Source: WHSW01 sp963851045 (lineage in GTDB: Bacteria; Actinomycetota; Thermoleophilia; Solirubrobacterales; 70-9). Taken from it: a DNA stretch of 64,000 nucleotides. Of this stretch, positions 41,968-50,280 are shown piece after piece. Location of the stretch: contig CAWKNC010000002.1 of assembly GCA_963851045.1 (NCBI GenBank), forward strand, positions 434,001 through 498,000, written 5' to 3'. Made by a program: the position numbers and the translations under genes. Position 1 is the first letter of the stretch. Each line of letters begins with the position of its first letter. Below the pieces are notes generated by a model. That model was not told the DNA's origin. It searched no databases and saw nothing but the letters and a program-made list of their open reading frames with translations.

Positions 41968-42699
41968 GTGCCGCGCAGCTACGACCGCAGCCCCGCCGAC
42001 CACCGCCCCGTCTCGATCGAGGCAGATTTCGTTCGCACGGCGACCGGCTCCTGCCTTTACTCACAGGGCGAGACGCGGATCATCTGCACGGCTTCGATCT
42101 CGAGCTCGGTGCCGAAATGGCTCGAGGGCAAGGGGCGCGGATGGGTCACGGCCGAGTACGCGATGCTGCCCGCCTCGACCGGTGAGCGCAAGGAGCGCGA
42201 CTCGAAGAAGGGCCGCCCCGACGGGCGCTCGACCGAGATCCAGCGGCTGATCGGTCGCGCGCTGCGGGGGGTCGTCGATCTCACAGCGCTGCCCGACCGC
42301 TCCGTCTACGTCGACTGCGACGTGCTTCAGGCCGACGGCGGCACCCGCTGCGCCTCGATCACCGGGGGCTATATCGCCCTGCGTCTCGCGACGCAGCGGC
42401 TGCTCAAGGCGGGCGAGCTCGAGCGCGATCCGCTGACGGGCTCGGTCGCCGCGATCTCCTGTGGCGTCGTCGGCGGCGAGCTGCTGTGCGACCTCGACTA
42501 CTCCGAGGACTCGACTGCCGAGGTCGACGCGAACATCGTCATGACCGGGGACGGTGGGCTTGTCGAGGTTCAGGCGACCGCCGAGCGGACTCCGGTTTCA
42601 CGCGCGTCGCTCAACGAGCTGCTCGAGCTCGCCGAGCCTGCGATCGGCGCGCTGCGCGAGGCTCAGGCGCAGGCCTGCGGCGGTCCTCTCCCGGGCTAG
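41968..42699 (+). CDS. rph: Ribonuclease PH
   Basis: A 243-residue phosphorolytic 3'-5' exoribonuclease that trims tRNA 3' ends. It begins RSYDRSPADHRPVSIE (typical R-x-D-x-R-x-x-D-x-R-P-V). GSCLYSQGETRIICTAS, the phosphate-site segment RSTEIQRLIGRALRGVV and DCDVLQADGGTR all match. The GTG at 41968 places the N-terminus as in relatives; an upstream GTG at 41923 would add 15 residues. It is paired with rdgB downstream, a common arrangement in bacteria. Confidence 0.88.
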   Translation: MPRSYDRSPADHRPVSIEADFVRTATGSCLYSQGETRIICTASISSSVPKWLEGKGRGWVTAEYAMLPASTGERKERDSKKGRPDGRSTEIQRLIGRALRGVVDLTALPDRSVYVDCDVLQADGGTRCASITGGYIALRLATQRLLKAGELERDPLTGSVAAISCGVVGGELLCDLDYSEDSTAEVDANIVMTGDGGLVEVQATAERTPVSRASLNELLELAEPAIGALREAQAQACGGPLPG

Positions 42700-42706
42700 A
42701 GGCTTG

Positions 42707-43303
42707 ATGGCTGCGCTGGTCCTCGCGACCCGCAACGAGCACAAGTTGCGCGAGCTGGGCGAGATCCTCAAGGGGATCGAGCTGATTGCGCTGCCGGAGG
42801 CCCTACGGCTGCCGCCCGAGAGTGGCGAGACGTTCGCCGACAACGCGCTGATCAAGGCGCGAACCGCATATACCGCGACCGGCCGGCCGGCCATCGGCGA
42901 TGACTCCGGCATCGCGGCCACGGCGCTTGGCGGCGCGCCCGGCGTCCGATCTGCGCGCTTTGCCGGTGAGGACGCGACCGATCAGGAGAACCTCGATCTG
43001 CTGATCTCGCGGCTGGCTGACGAGCCGGACCGCTCGGTTGCCTACGTCTGCGTCATCGCATTTGTCGACGAGGCTGGCAACGAGAGCGTCTTCGAGGGCC
43101 GCTGCGAGGGTGTCTTCATCGACACCCCGCGCGGCGACGGCGGCTTTGGCTACGACCCCGCCTTCGTTCCCGACGACACAGGCCCGGACGACCAGCGGAC
43201 GATGGCCGAGCTTGATCCGGACGAAAAGCACGCGATCAGCCATCGTGGCCGCGCGGCGCGCAGGCTCGCGCTTGCGCTCGGGGTGGGGGAGGGCGGCGCG
43301 TGA
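42707..43303 (+). CDS. rdgB: XTP/dITP pyrophosphatase
   Basis: A 198-residue Ham1/RdgB nucleotide-sanitising enzyme that hydrolyses non-canonical purine triphosphates. LVLATRNEHKLREL is the nucleotide-binding N-terminus. GETFADNALIKA, IGDDSGIAATAL, GVRSARFAGE and GGFGYDPAFVPD are the expected active-site segments. It begins 7 bases after the rph stop and ends in a GTGA overlap with the cation transporter gene. Confidence 0.88.
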   Translation: MAALVLATRNEHKLRELGEILKGIELIALPEALRLPPESGETFADNALIKARTAYTATGRPAIGDDSGIAATALGGAPGVRSARFAGEDATDQENLDLLISRLADEPDRSVAYVCVIAFVDEAGNESVFEGRCEGVFIDTPRGDGGFGYDPAFVPDDTGPDDQRTMAELDPDEKHAISHRGRAARRLALALGVGEGGA

Positions 43304-44217
43304 TTCGGACGAAGACCGGCGCGGCCGGGCTCTCGATCGCGTCGAACTCGATCCTGATCGTGCTCAAGCTGATCGCCGGCGCGATCACAGGCTCGATCGC
43401 GATCATCACCGAGGCGATCCATTCCGGGATCGACCTGCTCGCATCGGTCATCGCCTTCTTCTCGGTGCGCGCCGCCGACGAGCCAGCCGACCGCGAGCAC
43501 CCCTACGGGCACGAGAAGGTCGAGAACATGGCGGCCGCAATCGAGGGGATGCTGATCCTGGTCGGCGCCGGGATCATCATCTACGAGGCGACGAAGCGGC
43601 TCATCAACCACGCCGAGGTCGAGAGCCTCGGCATCGGCATCGCGGTGATCGGGTTCTCGGCTTTCGCGAACCTATGCGTCTCGACCTTCCTCTTTCGCCG
43701 CGCCAAGGCGCTGAACTCGCCGGCGCTCGAGGGTGACGCCGCCCACCTGCGTACCGACTCAATGACCTCGGGGGCGGTGCTGCTCGGATTGGTCCTCGTC
43801 GAGGTCACCGGCGAGCCGGCCTTCGACTCGATCGCAGCCCTTGCCGTTGCGGTGGCGATCGTCTACACCGGCTTCAAGATCCTTGTCGGCTCCGGCCGCG
43901 CCCTCGTCGACGAAGCGCCACCGGCCGCTGAGCTCGACCAGATCGAGCGCGCTATCGCCGCCGAGCGCTCGCACCACCCGGAGATCGCCGGGTACCACAA
44001 GCTCCGCGCGCGGGGCGCCGGCGCACGCCGCTATATCGACCTGCACCTGCAGTTTCGTCGCGGCACGTCGCTTGAGCTCGCCCACCAGCTTTCTCACCAA
44101 GTCCGGGAGGCGATCGAGGCGGAGGTTCCGCTCTCCGAGGTCCTGATCCACACCGAGCCCGAGGAATCGCTGCGCCCCGCCGAGATCGAGGCGCGAGGGC
44201 CCTACCGCGCCGGTTGA
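43300..44217 (+). CDS. Cation diffusion facilitator (CDF) transporter
   Basis: A 305-residue metal/proton antiporter. Six membrane segments are followed by a cytoplasmic C-terminal domain. The metal-site motif H-x3-D occurs twice, in HSGIDLLAS (second helix) and HLRTDSMTS (fifth helix). DREHPYGHEKVENMAA is the CDF loop, and LSEVLIHTEPEE ends the cytoplasmic domain. Zinc, iron or manganese export is possible; the His/Asp pairs favour zinc but do not prove it. GTG start overlapping rdgB. Confidence 0.85.
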   Translation: MIRTKTGAAGLSIASNSILIVLKLIAGAITGSIAIITEAIHSGIDLLASVIAFFSVRAADEPADREHPYGHEKVENMAAAIEGMLILVGAGIIIYEATKRLINHAEVESLGIGIAVIGFSAFANLCVSTFLFRRAKALNSPALEGDAAHLRTDSMTSGAVLLGLVLVEVTGEPAFDSIAALAVAVAIVYTGFKILVGSGRALVDEAPPAAELDQIERAIAAERSHHPEIAGYHKLRARGAGARRYIDLHLQFRRGTSLELAHQLSHQVREAIEAEVPLSEVLIHTEPEESLRPAEIEARGPYRAG

Positions 44218-44220
44218 GCG

Positions 44221-44364
44221 CTAGAGCAGGTTGATCGCCGCCGACAGGCCCACGGCCGCGACGACGATGCAATAGCCGGAGTAGCCGCTGACGGCGAGCA
44301 GGATCGAAGCGATCAGACAGAACGCGACAACGGTCAGCCACGAGGCTCTGGAAAGCGTGGACAC
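44221..44364 (-). CDS. 47-residue two-helix membrane protein
   Basis: A short reading frame from a GTG, coding MSTLSRASWLT and then two hydrophobic stretches (VVAFCLIASILLAVSG and YCIVVAAVGLSAAINLL). The whole protein is hydrophobic and ends four bases from the convergent CDF stop, filling an otherwise empty gap exactly. No homology is recognised. It is divergent from the roadblock-like gene. Plausible but unproven. Confidence 0.45.
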   Translation of the reverse strand: MSTLSRASWLTVVAFCLIASILLAVSGYSGYCIVVAAVGLSAAINLL

Positions 44365-44383
44365 GCTCGCTATTGTCGCCGAG

Positions 44384-44755
44384 ATGGCAGACCGAACCTC
44401 GAACGGCGGTCCGAGCGTCGCTGACGCCGAGGTCGCAATCGCCCGCCTGGAAGCGATGTCGGCTGATTTTCGCGGCGCGGCGATCGTCGCTCCGGACGGC
44501 TCGATACTCGCCTCCAGCAGCGACGCCAAGGGTTGGGCAAAGGCCGCGAACAGCGTGATCGCGGCAGCCGACGCCGCCGCTGGCGAGCCCGTCACCCACG
44601 CCCACGTCGGCACCGAGGACGGGGAGGTCTTCGTCGTGCGCGAGGGCGAGTACGCGATGGTCGCTGCGGCCGAGCGCTTCGCGCTCGCCGGCCTCATGGT
44701 CTTCGACATCCGTACCGCGCTGCGCGACCTGGTCGGCGGACCGGAGGGCGCGTGA
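44384..44755 (+). CDS. Roadblock/LC7-like protein
   Basis: About 123 residues. DFRGAAIVAPDGSILASSS, a middle AANSVIAAADAA helix, VFVVREGEYAMVAAAE and GLMVFDIRTALRDL have the strand-helix order of roadblock/longin-like domains, which in actinobacteria often regulate small GTPases. No GTPase gene lies nearby. The ATG at 44384 has TATTGT ending 7 bases upstream; a GTG at 44357 would overlap the divergent gene. Overlaps the next gene by GTGA. Confidence 0.5.
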   Translation: MADRTSNGGPSVADAEVAIARLEAMSADFRGAAIVAPDGSILASSSDAKGWAKAANSVIAAADAAAGEPVTHAHVGTEDGEVFVVREGEYAMVAAAERFALAGLMVFDIRTALRDLVGGPEGA

Positions 44756-44964
44756 CGCCACCCAAGCCGCATCGCCTGCTTCTCGATCGCGTTTCGGGTT
44801 ACGCCGACGAGGCTTCGGCCTTCCTGCGCCGCCGCCGCCTCACCCGCCAGCCCTTCGCGCGGATCCACGCGCCGGGTGGGCGAATCGTCGCGCTCACGGC
44901 AGAAACCGATGAAGGCCGCGAGCTGTTCCTCGCGGCTTCGCGCGTGCTCGACTCCGCTCGCTGA
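44752..44964 (+). CDS. Small basic protein coupled to the roadblock-like gene
   Basis: A 70-residue protein from a GTG overlapping the preceding stop. It is rich in Arg and helical: HRLLLDRVSGYADEAS, FLRRRRLTRQPFARI, then RIVALTAETDEGRELF. Coupling suggests it works with the roadblock-like protein. No family recognised. Confidence 0.5.
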   Translation: MTPPKPHRLLLDRVSGYADEASAFLRRRRLTRQPFARIHAPGGRIVALTAETDEGRELFLAASRVLDSAR

Positions 44965-45045
44965 GGGGCTTCCACACGAGAAGGGGTGGTCGAATCACCC
45001 TGATGGGGGATACACGCGCAGGGCCCCCGCGCTTATGGTTGGCCG

Positions 45046-46044
45046 GTGCGGAGCATCACGATCTGGATTTTGAGTTCGGTTGCGCTGATCGCCGCCGCAG
45101 CTGCGATCGCGACCGCGGCGCCGAGCTCACCGGACGCGGCAAAGCCCCCACCGCCGATCGGCACCGACTGTGCGATTTTCCCCAGCCCGGGTCCCGACGT
45201 GGCGGCGGATGCGCCCTCGCTGCCGGATCAGCGGATGTGGAATCAGAACATCTCCCAGGCCCCGGTCGACCCGAACTCGGCCGCGATCATGAAGGGCCTT
45301 GACGACACCAACCTGCATCCCGACTTCGGCTCGCCCAGCAAGTACGGGATTCCCTACACCGTCGTAGGCGCCTCGACCAAGGGCGTGAAGGTCAAGTACA
45401 CCGCCTACGGCAGCGAGTCCGACAAGGGCAAGTACAAGATCCCACTGAAGTCTCCGATCGAGGGTGGAAAGAAGGGCAAGGGCGATCGCCACACGCTCGG
45501 CGTCGACACCGACGCGTGCAAGATCTATGAGCTCTACCGCGCGTTCCCTGACAAAAAGCGCAAGCGCTGGAAGGCCGAGGGCGGCGCGATCTGGGACCTC
45601 AACAGCGCCGGCCTGCGACGTGAGGGCTGGACCTCCGCCGATGCTGCCGGCCTGCCGATCTTCCCGGGCCTCGTCCGTTACGAGGAGGTGGCTGCGGGCG
45701 CGGTCAACCACGCGATCCGCATCACGTTCGCCGTCACTCGCGACGCTTACATTCACCCGGCCTCGCACTGCGCCGGCTCCACCAACGATCCCGACGTTGT
45801 CGCGATGGGCCAGCGGTTCCGGCTCAAGTCGAGCTATGACATTTCAGGCATCACCGGTCAGTCGGCGCCAATCGCGAAGGCGATGAAGGAGTACGGCTTC
45901 GTCAACGCGGACAATGGCTCGGACTGGTTCTTCAGCGGGGCTCCCGACCGGCGCTGGGACGACGACGACCTGAACCAGCTCAAGGAGATCCCGAGCTCGG
46001 CCTTCGAGGTCGTGGCGACGCAGGACTCCGCGATCACGTGCTGA
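45046..46044 (+). CDS. Secreted protein of an uncharacterised extracellular family
   Basis: A 332-residue protein with a signal peptide (MRSITIWILSSVALIAAAAA, cleavage after ATAAP likely). The mature part has CAIFPSPGPDV, MWNQNISQAPVDPNSA, LHPDFGSPSKYGIPYTVV, EGWTSADAAGLPIFPGLVRY, AIRITFAV and DNGSDWFFSGAPDRRWDDD. These segments recur together in secreted actinobacterial and other bacterial proteins of unknown role. Many Trp and Asp residues suggest carbohydrate or metal contact. GTG start with TATGGT ending 6 bases upstream. No catalytic assignment is possible. Confidence 0.7.
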   Translation: MRSITIWILSSVALIAAAAAIATAAPSSPDAAKPPPPIGTDCAIFPSPGPDVAADAPSLPDQRMWNQNISQAPVDPNSAAIMKGLDDTNLHPDFGSPSKYGIPYTVVGASTKGVKVKYTAYGSESDKGKYKIPLKSPIEGGKKGKGDRHTLGVDTDACKIYELYRAFPDKKRKRWKAEGGAIWDLNSAGLRREGWTSADAAGLPIFPGLVRYEEVAAGAVNHAIRITFAVTRDAYIHPASHCAGSTNDPDVVAMGQRFRLKSSYDISGITGQSAPIAKAMKEYGFVNADNGSDWFFSGAPDRRWDDDDLNQLKEIPSSAFEVVATQDSAITC

Positions 46045-46108
46045 CTCCGACTGCGATCGACCTGCGAACCTCCGGCGTCTCGTAGGCCTGCTCCTAGCCG
46101 CAACCGCC

Positions 46109-46834
46109 GTGTTCACCGGCGCCGCGCTGCAATCGGCGATCGGCTTCGGTTTTGCGCTCGTCGTCGGGCCGGCGCTGTTCGGCCTGCTCGAACCCAACGA
46201 GGCGCTGACGACGCTGATCATTCTCGGAACCGCGGTCAACCTGCTCGTGCTCTTCGGCGAGCGCCGGCCCCGGCGAGTTCGCTCCGAGCAAGTGCTGTCG
46301 GCTCTGATGTGGTCGGTGCCCGGCCTCGCCGCCGGCGCGCTGATCCTCTCGGCGGCGTCGAAGCCTGCGCTCCAGATCGCCGTCGGCGTCGCCGTGGTCG
46401 TCGCGGTCGCCGTCCAGGTGCGCGTCCGCGCGGCGCCGCACCGACATCTGCGCGGCCCCGAGCCGGCGTGGGCGGCGCCGGCGGTAGGACTGAGTACCGG
46501 CGTTCTTGGCACCACCACCGGTACAAGCGGCCCGCCGCTCGTCCTTTGGTTTCAGCGGCTCGAGTTCAGCCCGGCTGAGTTTCGCGACTCGCTCGCGGTT
46601 GCGTTCCTCGGCCTCAACGTGCTTGCGATCGGCGCGCTGATCGCGTTCGGCGGCGGCGTCGCTGCGCCGGCGGCGCTTGCGATTGCCGGCCTCATCGCGC
46701 TCACCTTCGCCGGCGAGTACGCGGGTCGCCAGCTGTTCTCGCGGCTCGATCCGCGTGGCTTTCGAATCGCCGGACTCGTGGTCGTCGTCGGCGCAGGAAT
46801 TGCGAGCACGGCCGCGGGCCTGGCCGCCCTCTGA
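46109..46834 (+). CDS. Sulfite exporter TauE/SafE-family permease
   Basis: A 241-residue membrane protein with about seven to eight hydrophobic segments. It has the two family repeats, seen as GAALQSAIGFGFALVVGP and GLSTGVLGTTTGTSGPPL. TauE/SafE proteins export sulfite, sulfoacetate or similar anions, or act as general anion permeases. The chosen GTG is inside what looks like the first helix (LLLAATAV lies upstream in frame with no usual start codon), so the true start may be a few codons earlier. Confidence 0.75.
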   Translation: MFTGAALQSAIGFGFALVVGPALFGLLEPNEALTTLIILGTAVNLLVLFGERRPRRVRSEQVLSALMWSVPGLAAGALILSAASKPALQIAVGVAVVVAVAVQVRVRAAPHRHLRGPEPAWAAPAVGLSTGVLGTTTGTSGPPLVLWFQRLEFSPAEFRDSLAVAFLGLNVLAIGALIAFGGGVAAPAALAIAGLIALTFAGEYAGRQLFSRLDPRGFRIAGLVVVVGAGIASTAAGLAAL

Positions 46835-46862
46835 TCAAAACGCGGTATTCGGTTGTCGGCCG

Positions 46863-47060
46863 TCAGGCGCTTGGTTCGCGCTCGCCCGTGGGGCGTTCGC
46901 GGGTGCGCCGAAACTGCTCTCGGACCAGCGCCTTGGCGCCTCGCGCGTCCGGGTACGCATCCTTGCCACCCGACGCCGGCCCAGTCTCGAGCTGCTCGAT
47001 CCTGGCCCGGACGTCCCAGAGCTGCCGACGCTCCCGAGCGACGGGTTCTGTTGGTTGCAT
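46863..47060 (-). CDS. Small charged helical protein
   Basis: A 65-residue protein starting MQPTEPVARERRQLWDVRARI. It is almost half charged residues. It lies between the TauE permease end and the propeller-like gene and matches no family known to me. Coding status rests on an ATG start and helical composition only. Confidence 0.35.
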   Translation of the reverse strand: MQPTEPVARERRQLWDVRARIEQLETGPASGGKDAYPDARGAKALVREQFRRTRERPTGEREPSA

Positions 47061-47098
47061 GTGCGGATCTTTACCGCCGCGCACATGCGGCGCGCTGG

Positions 47099-48595
47099 TT
47101 ACCCGTCGCTGAGCTTCAGGATCCCGCCGGTGACGGCGAGGTAGGCGGTGCCGTCGGGGCCGATGGCAATGCCCGCGTAGTTGTTGTTGTAGCTGAGGCC
47201 TGAACCCGCGTACTTCATCCACTGGGTCTTGCCCGAGCGCCAGTCCAGCGCGGTCCAGTAATAGCCCTGCGCGGAGGCGTCGACGGGGCGGGTGTAGGTG
47301 TAGATGAGCCCGTTGCCCGTCGAGATCTTCGGCACGACAGACGCGCCGCGAGCCTCGGTGTTGGTCCAGCGCAGCTTGCAGGCGTTGCCGTTCTTCTTCA
47401 TGTCGACGCGAGCGAATCCGGGCTCGGTCGGTGCGCCGGAGTTGGGCCCGAACGGATCCTGGTAGCCGTAGTTGTTCTCGACGATGATCGAGCGCCCGGC
47501 CGCGAGCAGCGTGTTCTCGGTCGCGCTCGCGCCCTTTTCGAAGACGGGCTGTTCGCAGACCTTTCGCTTCTGGCCCTTCTTCAGCTTGCGCTCGGTTCGG
47601 TAGACGACGATGTTCATCGGGTCGTCGTTGTCGGCGATCGCGACGTAGCCGCCGTCCATGATCGTCGGCGTCGTTCCCGAGCCGGCGTTCACCTGGCTCG
47701 GCTTGACGATCCCCGAGTTCGGATAGGTGGCCTTCCAGATGATCCGCGGCTTGCCGCGCTTGTTGGCCTTGAAGCGGTACATGCGCTTGTCGGAGACGAT
47801 GTAGACGCCGTCTTCGCCGACCGCGAACGAGTTCTCGATCTCCTCGTCCATGCGCTTGACCGCGATCGCGCCCGTCTTGGTGTTGAGCGTGCCGACCTTG
47901 CCGTTCTGCTTGGTCACGAACCAGATCAGGCCCTTGAAGTCGGGCAGGGCCGAGGTGATCCGCTCGGCCGAGGCGTCGAGCACGCTGGTGAGGTCGTAGT
48001 CGGACTCGAGCGTCAGCGTGTTGCCGTCGGCGCCCTGAGACAGCACGTAGATGTGGTCGGTCTTGGTCGGGACGACGATGCGGTCCTTGTTGTCGAGATA
48101 GAAGTAGCCGCCCCCGGAGAAGTTTTGGTACTGCTCGGTCCCGGCCGGGTCGGGAGCGCCCGGCAGGTCGAAGCTGGAGATCGTCTGGAGCGTGTTCGGA
48201 TCGATGATCCGCGCCTGCGGTCCAAGCCCCAGCCTCGGGCAGACGCTGACGATGCGCCCCTGCGAGTCAAACGCGAGCGAGCCGCACAACGCCGCCGGGT
48301 TCGACTGCGACGTCGCGACGAGGTTCGAGCCCAGCGGCCCCGACTGGCGATAGGCGTCGGTCATCCAGGTGTCGTTGTGGATGTTGGAGTTCGGGTTCGC
48401 CGCCATGAACGGGTTCTGGGGCGGGTGCGAGCGCGGGATCTTCTTCGCCACCGCGGCCGAGCCGGTGAAGTCGGGCAGGGAGGGGGTGCCGGTGTCGGTG
48501 ATCGGTGCGGCGTGAGCCGCCGGGACGCCAATCACGGAGACGGCTACGACGGCGACGAAAGCGGCGACGGCGCCGCGGATACGCGAGGCAAACAC
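47099..48595 (-). CDS. Secreted beta-propeller-like protein
   Basis: A 498-residue exported protein. The signal peptide (FVAVVAVSVIGVPAAHA) is followed by a long series of short beta-strand blocks typical of quinoprotein/PQQ-like propellers: RIVSVCPRLGLG, RIVVPTKTDHIYVL, GLIWFVTKQNGKVGTL, GVYIVSDKRMYRFK, YWTALDWRSGKTQW, and finally GIAIGPDGTAYLAV. No catalytic motif is seen, so it may bind a ligand. GTG start with AAGGAG 9 bases upstream. It is divergent from the sigma-factor fusion gene. Confidence 0.7.
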   Translation of the reverse strand: MFASRIRGAVAAFVAVVAVSVIGVPAAHAAPITDTGTPSLPDFTGSAAVAKKIPRSHPPQNPFMAANPNSNIHNDTWMTDAYRQSGPLGSNLVATSQSNPAALCGSLAFDSQGRIVSVCPRLGLGPQARIIDPNTLQTISSFDLPGAPDPAGTEQYQNFSGGGYFYLDNKDRIVVPTKTDHIYVLSQGADGNTLTLESDYDLTSVLDASAERITSALPDFKGLIWFVTKQNGKVGTLNTKTGAIAVKRMDEEIENSFAVGEDGVYIVSDKRMYRFKANKRGKPRIIWKATYPNSGIVKPSQVNAGSGTTPTIMDGGYVAIADNDDPMNIVVYRTERKLKKGQKRKVCEQPVFEKGASATENTLLAAGRSIIVENNYGYQDPFGPNSGAPTEPGFARVDMKKNGNACKLRWTNTEARGASVVPKISTGNGLIYTYTRPVDASAQGYYWTALDWRSGKTQWMKYAGSGLSYNNNYAGIAIGPDGTAYLAVTGGILKLSDG

Positions 48596-48687
48596 TCTCT
48601 CGAACTCCTTCTGGGGTGGGACAAAAACCGGCCCGGCGGACCGGAGTGCGGACTCTAGCCGCGCGATTCGTGCCGCGCCTCACTGGA

Positions 48688-48715
48688 GAAACTTGGCGCA
48701 ATTTGCGGACGTCTA
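48688..48715 (+). promoter_or_regulatory. ECF-type promoter candidate upstream of the sigma fusion gene
   Basis: GAAAC (48688-48692) is followed after 17 bases by CGTCTA (48710-48715). The spacing and sequence resemble ECF promoters of the TGAAAC-N16/17-CGTC kind. It predicts a start about 90 bases before the GTG at 48811. If used by the encoded sigma factor, the operon would be autoregulated. Confidence 0.4.
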
Positions 48716-48810
48716 CCGGCGAAACGGACGAATGGTCGAGGGGGAAGCGGCTCAGGACTCGCGGATTGCTTCTTACGATCCTGATCGGTGTCGGAATTTG
48801 GAGGTTGCAA

Positions 48811-50280
48811 GTGGGGGCGGTACGTGTTCAGCCGGGCTTGTCTGTCTCGGGAACCTCGATGAGGACATCGTCCGCATCCGCCGCGCCATCGCTAACACCG
48901 TCTCGCGACGGTGCGAGTACGCAGTGGCGAGAGCGCTCCGGCCGGCTGTTCGTCGAGTTCGAGAGGCCGGCCAAGGCGATGGTCCGGCGCGCGTTTCGCG
49001 GAGCGTTCTCGGCAGATGAGATCGAGGACATCTACTCAGGGGCATGGCTCGGTGTACTCCGGGCGCTGGCCAGTCGCGAACGGGATCTCAATGACGACGA
49101 GATCCGAAGCTATGTCTTGACGGCGGTGGCAAACCAGGCGACTCGCGAGCTGCGGCGACGCAAGCGCAAGCCAACGGCCCCGCTCGAGCTCGTCGGAGGC
49201 ATCCCAGACCAGGCCGCGGCGCCGGAGGATCAGGTGGTGAGCGCCGAGCGCTCGCAGCTCACCCGAGACCTGTTGGCGTCACTGCCGCCGCGTCGCCGCG
49301 CGGTAATGCTCCTCCGCTACGGCTGGGGCCTCGACCCGAAACAGATCTGCAGGCTCGTCGCAAACCTTTCGCCTCGCGCGTACCGCAAGGAGATCAGTAG
49401 GGGGGTGGACGAGCTCACGGAGAAGATGCGCGCGGTCGAGGCCGGCGAGTGGTGTGGCGATCGCGAGCCGGTGCTCAAGGCTTACGTCGCCGGTCTCGCA
49501 AGCGACGATGAAGAACGCCAGGCGAAGGCCCACCTTGCCCACTGTCGATCCTGTTCAGGATTCGTCGCGCGGCTCTCTGGGCACCTGCACGAGCTCGGCG
49601 GTGCAATTACGGCGTCAGCCGTGCTGGGAGCTTTGCGCGGCGGAAGCGGTGCGGGTGACCGTGCAGTCGCCGCGTTGGAGCGCGTGCGAGACGGCGCCGC
49701 AGGACTGCTGAGCCGTCGCGATCCGACTGAACTTGGCGACGTTGCCGGGGCGGTTGCAACGAGCGGGGCAGCGCGCGGCGGCGGTACAGCGGGGGCCGGT
49801 TTGCTCGCACAGCTCGCGGGGGCCGGAGCAGCGGGGAAGGCCGCGATCGTGTGTCTCGGGGGTGGGATGGCTGCTACGGCGTGCGTCGCCGTCGGTGTTG
49901 CACCCTTCACGTTGGATCGCGCTCCCGAGTCACCGAGGTCGACTGCTTCCGCGAGTAAGCGCGAAGCGGCGAAGAATCCGCAGGCGGCGGGGACGCTGAC
50001 CGTCGAAACCCTGCCATCGCAGATCGGGCATGAGGTGACGCCGCCGGAGCCTGCCCAGCAGGCCCAGGTCGAAGCGGCGCCGGCTGAGTCCAAGCCCCGG
50101 CCCGAGGAGGAGGCGACGCCCCTCGCTGAATCGACTCCACCGGTTCAACAAGAGTTCGGCGTCGCGGCGGCCGCGGCGAGTTCAGCACCAGCCGCTCCCA
50201 CCCCCGGCGCCTCGCCTAGCTCGGGTACTAACTCGGCGGGTGGCAACGCATCCGCGGCTGAGCAGGAGTTTGGACCATGA
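48811..50280 (+). CDS. Sigma factor fused to a zinc finger, a membrane helix and an extracytoplasmic tail
   Basis: About 489 residues. Residues about 40-125 form sigma region 2 (FVEFERPAKAMVRRAF through DIYSGAWLGVLRAL and ATRELRRRKRK). Region 4 follows (LLASLPPRRRAVMLLRYGWGLDP). A zinc-finger-like HLAHCRSCSGFVARL, H-x3-C-x2-C as in anti-sigma factors, comes next. A single membrane helix (AAIVCLGGGMAATACVAVGV) leads to a Pro/Ala/Glu-rich tail of about 120 residues. The sigma factor and its possible membrane anchor or anti-sigma module are thus one chain. GTG start with GGAGG 6 bases upstream; an ATG at 48859 is an alternative. Overlaps the next gene by ATGA. Confidence 0.75.
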   Translation: MGAVRVQPGLSVSGTSMRTSSASAAPSLTPSRDGASTQWRERSGRLFVEFERPAKAMVRRAFRGAFSADEIEDIYSGAWLGVLRALASRERDLNDDEIRSYVLTAVANQATRELRRRKRKPTAPLELVGGIPDQAAAPEDQVVSAERSQLTRDLLASLPPRRRAVMLLRYGWGLDPKQICRLVANLSPRAYRKEISRGVDELTEKMRAVEAGEWCGDREPVLKAYVAGLASDDEERQAKAHLAHCRSCSGFVARLSGHLHELGGAITASAVLGALRGGSGAGDRAVAALERVRDGAAGLLSRRDPTELGDVAGAVATSGAARGGGTAGAGLLAQLAGAGAAGKAAIVCLGGGMAATACVAVGVAPFTLDRAPESPRSTASASKREAAKNPQAAGTLTVETLPSQIGHEVTPPEPAQQAQVEAAPAESKPRPEEEATPLAESTPPVQQEFGVAAAAASSAPAAPTPGASPSSGTNSAGGNASAAEQEFGP

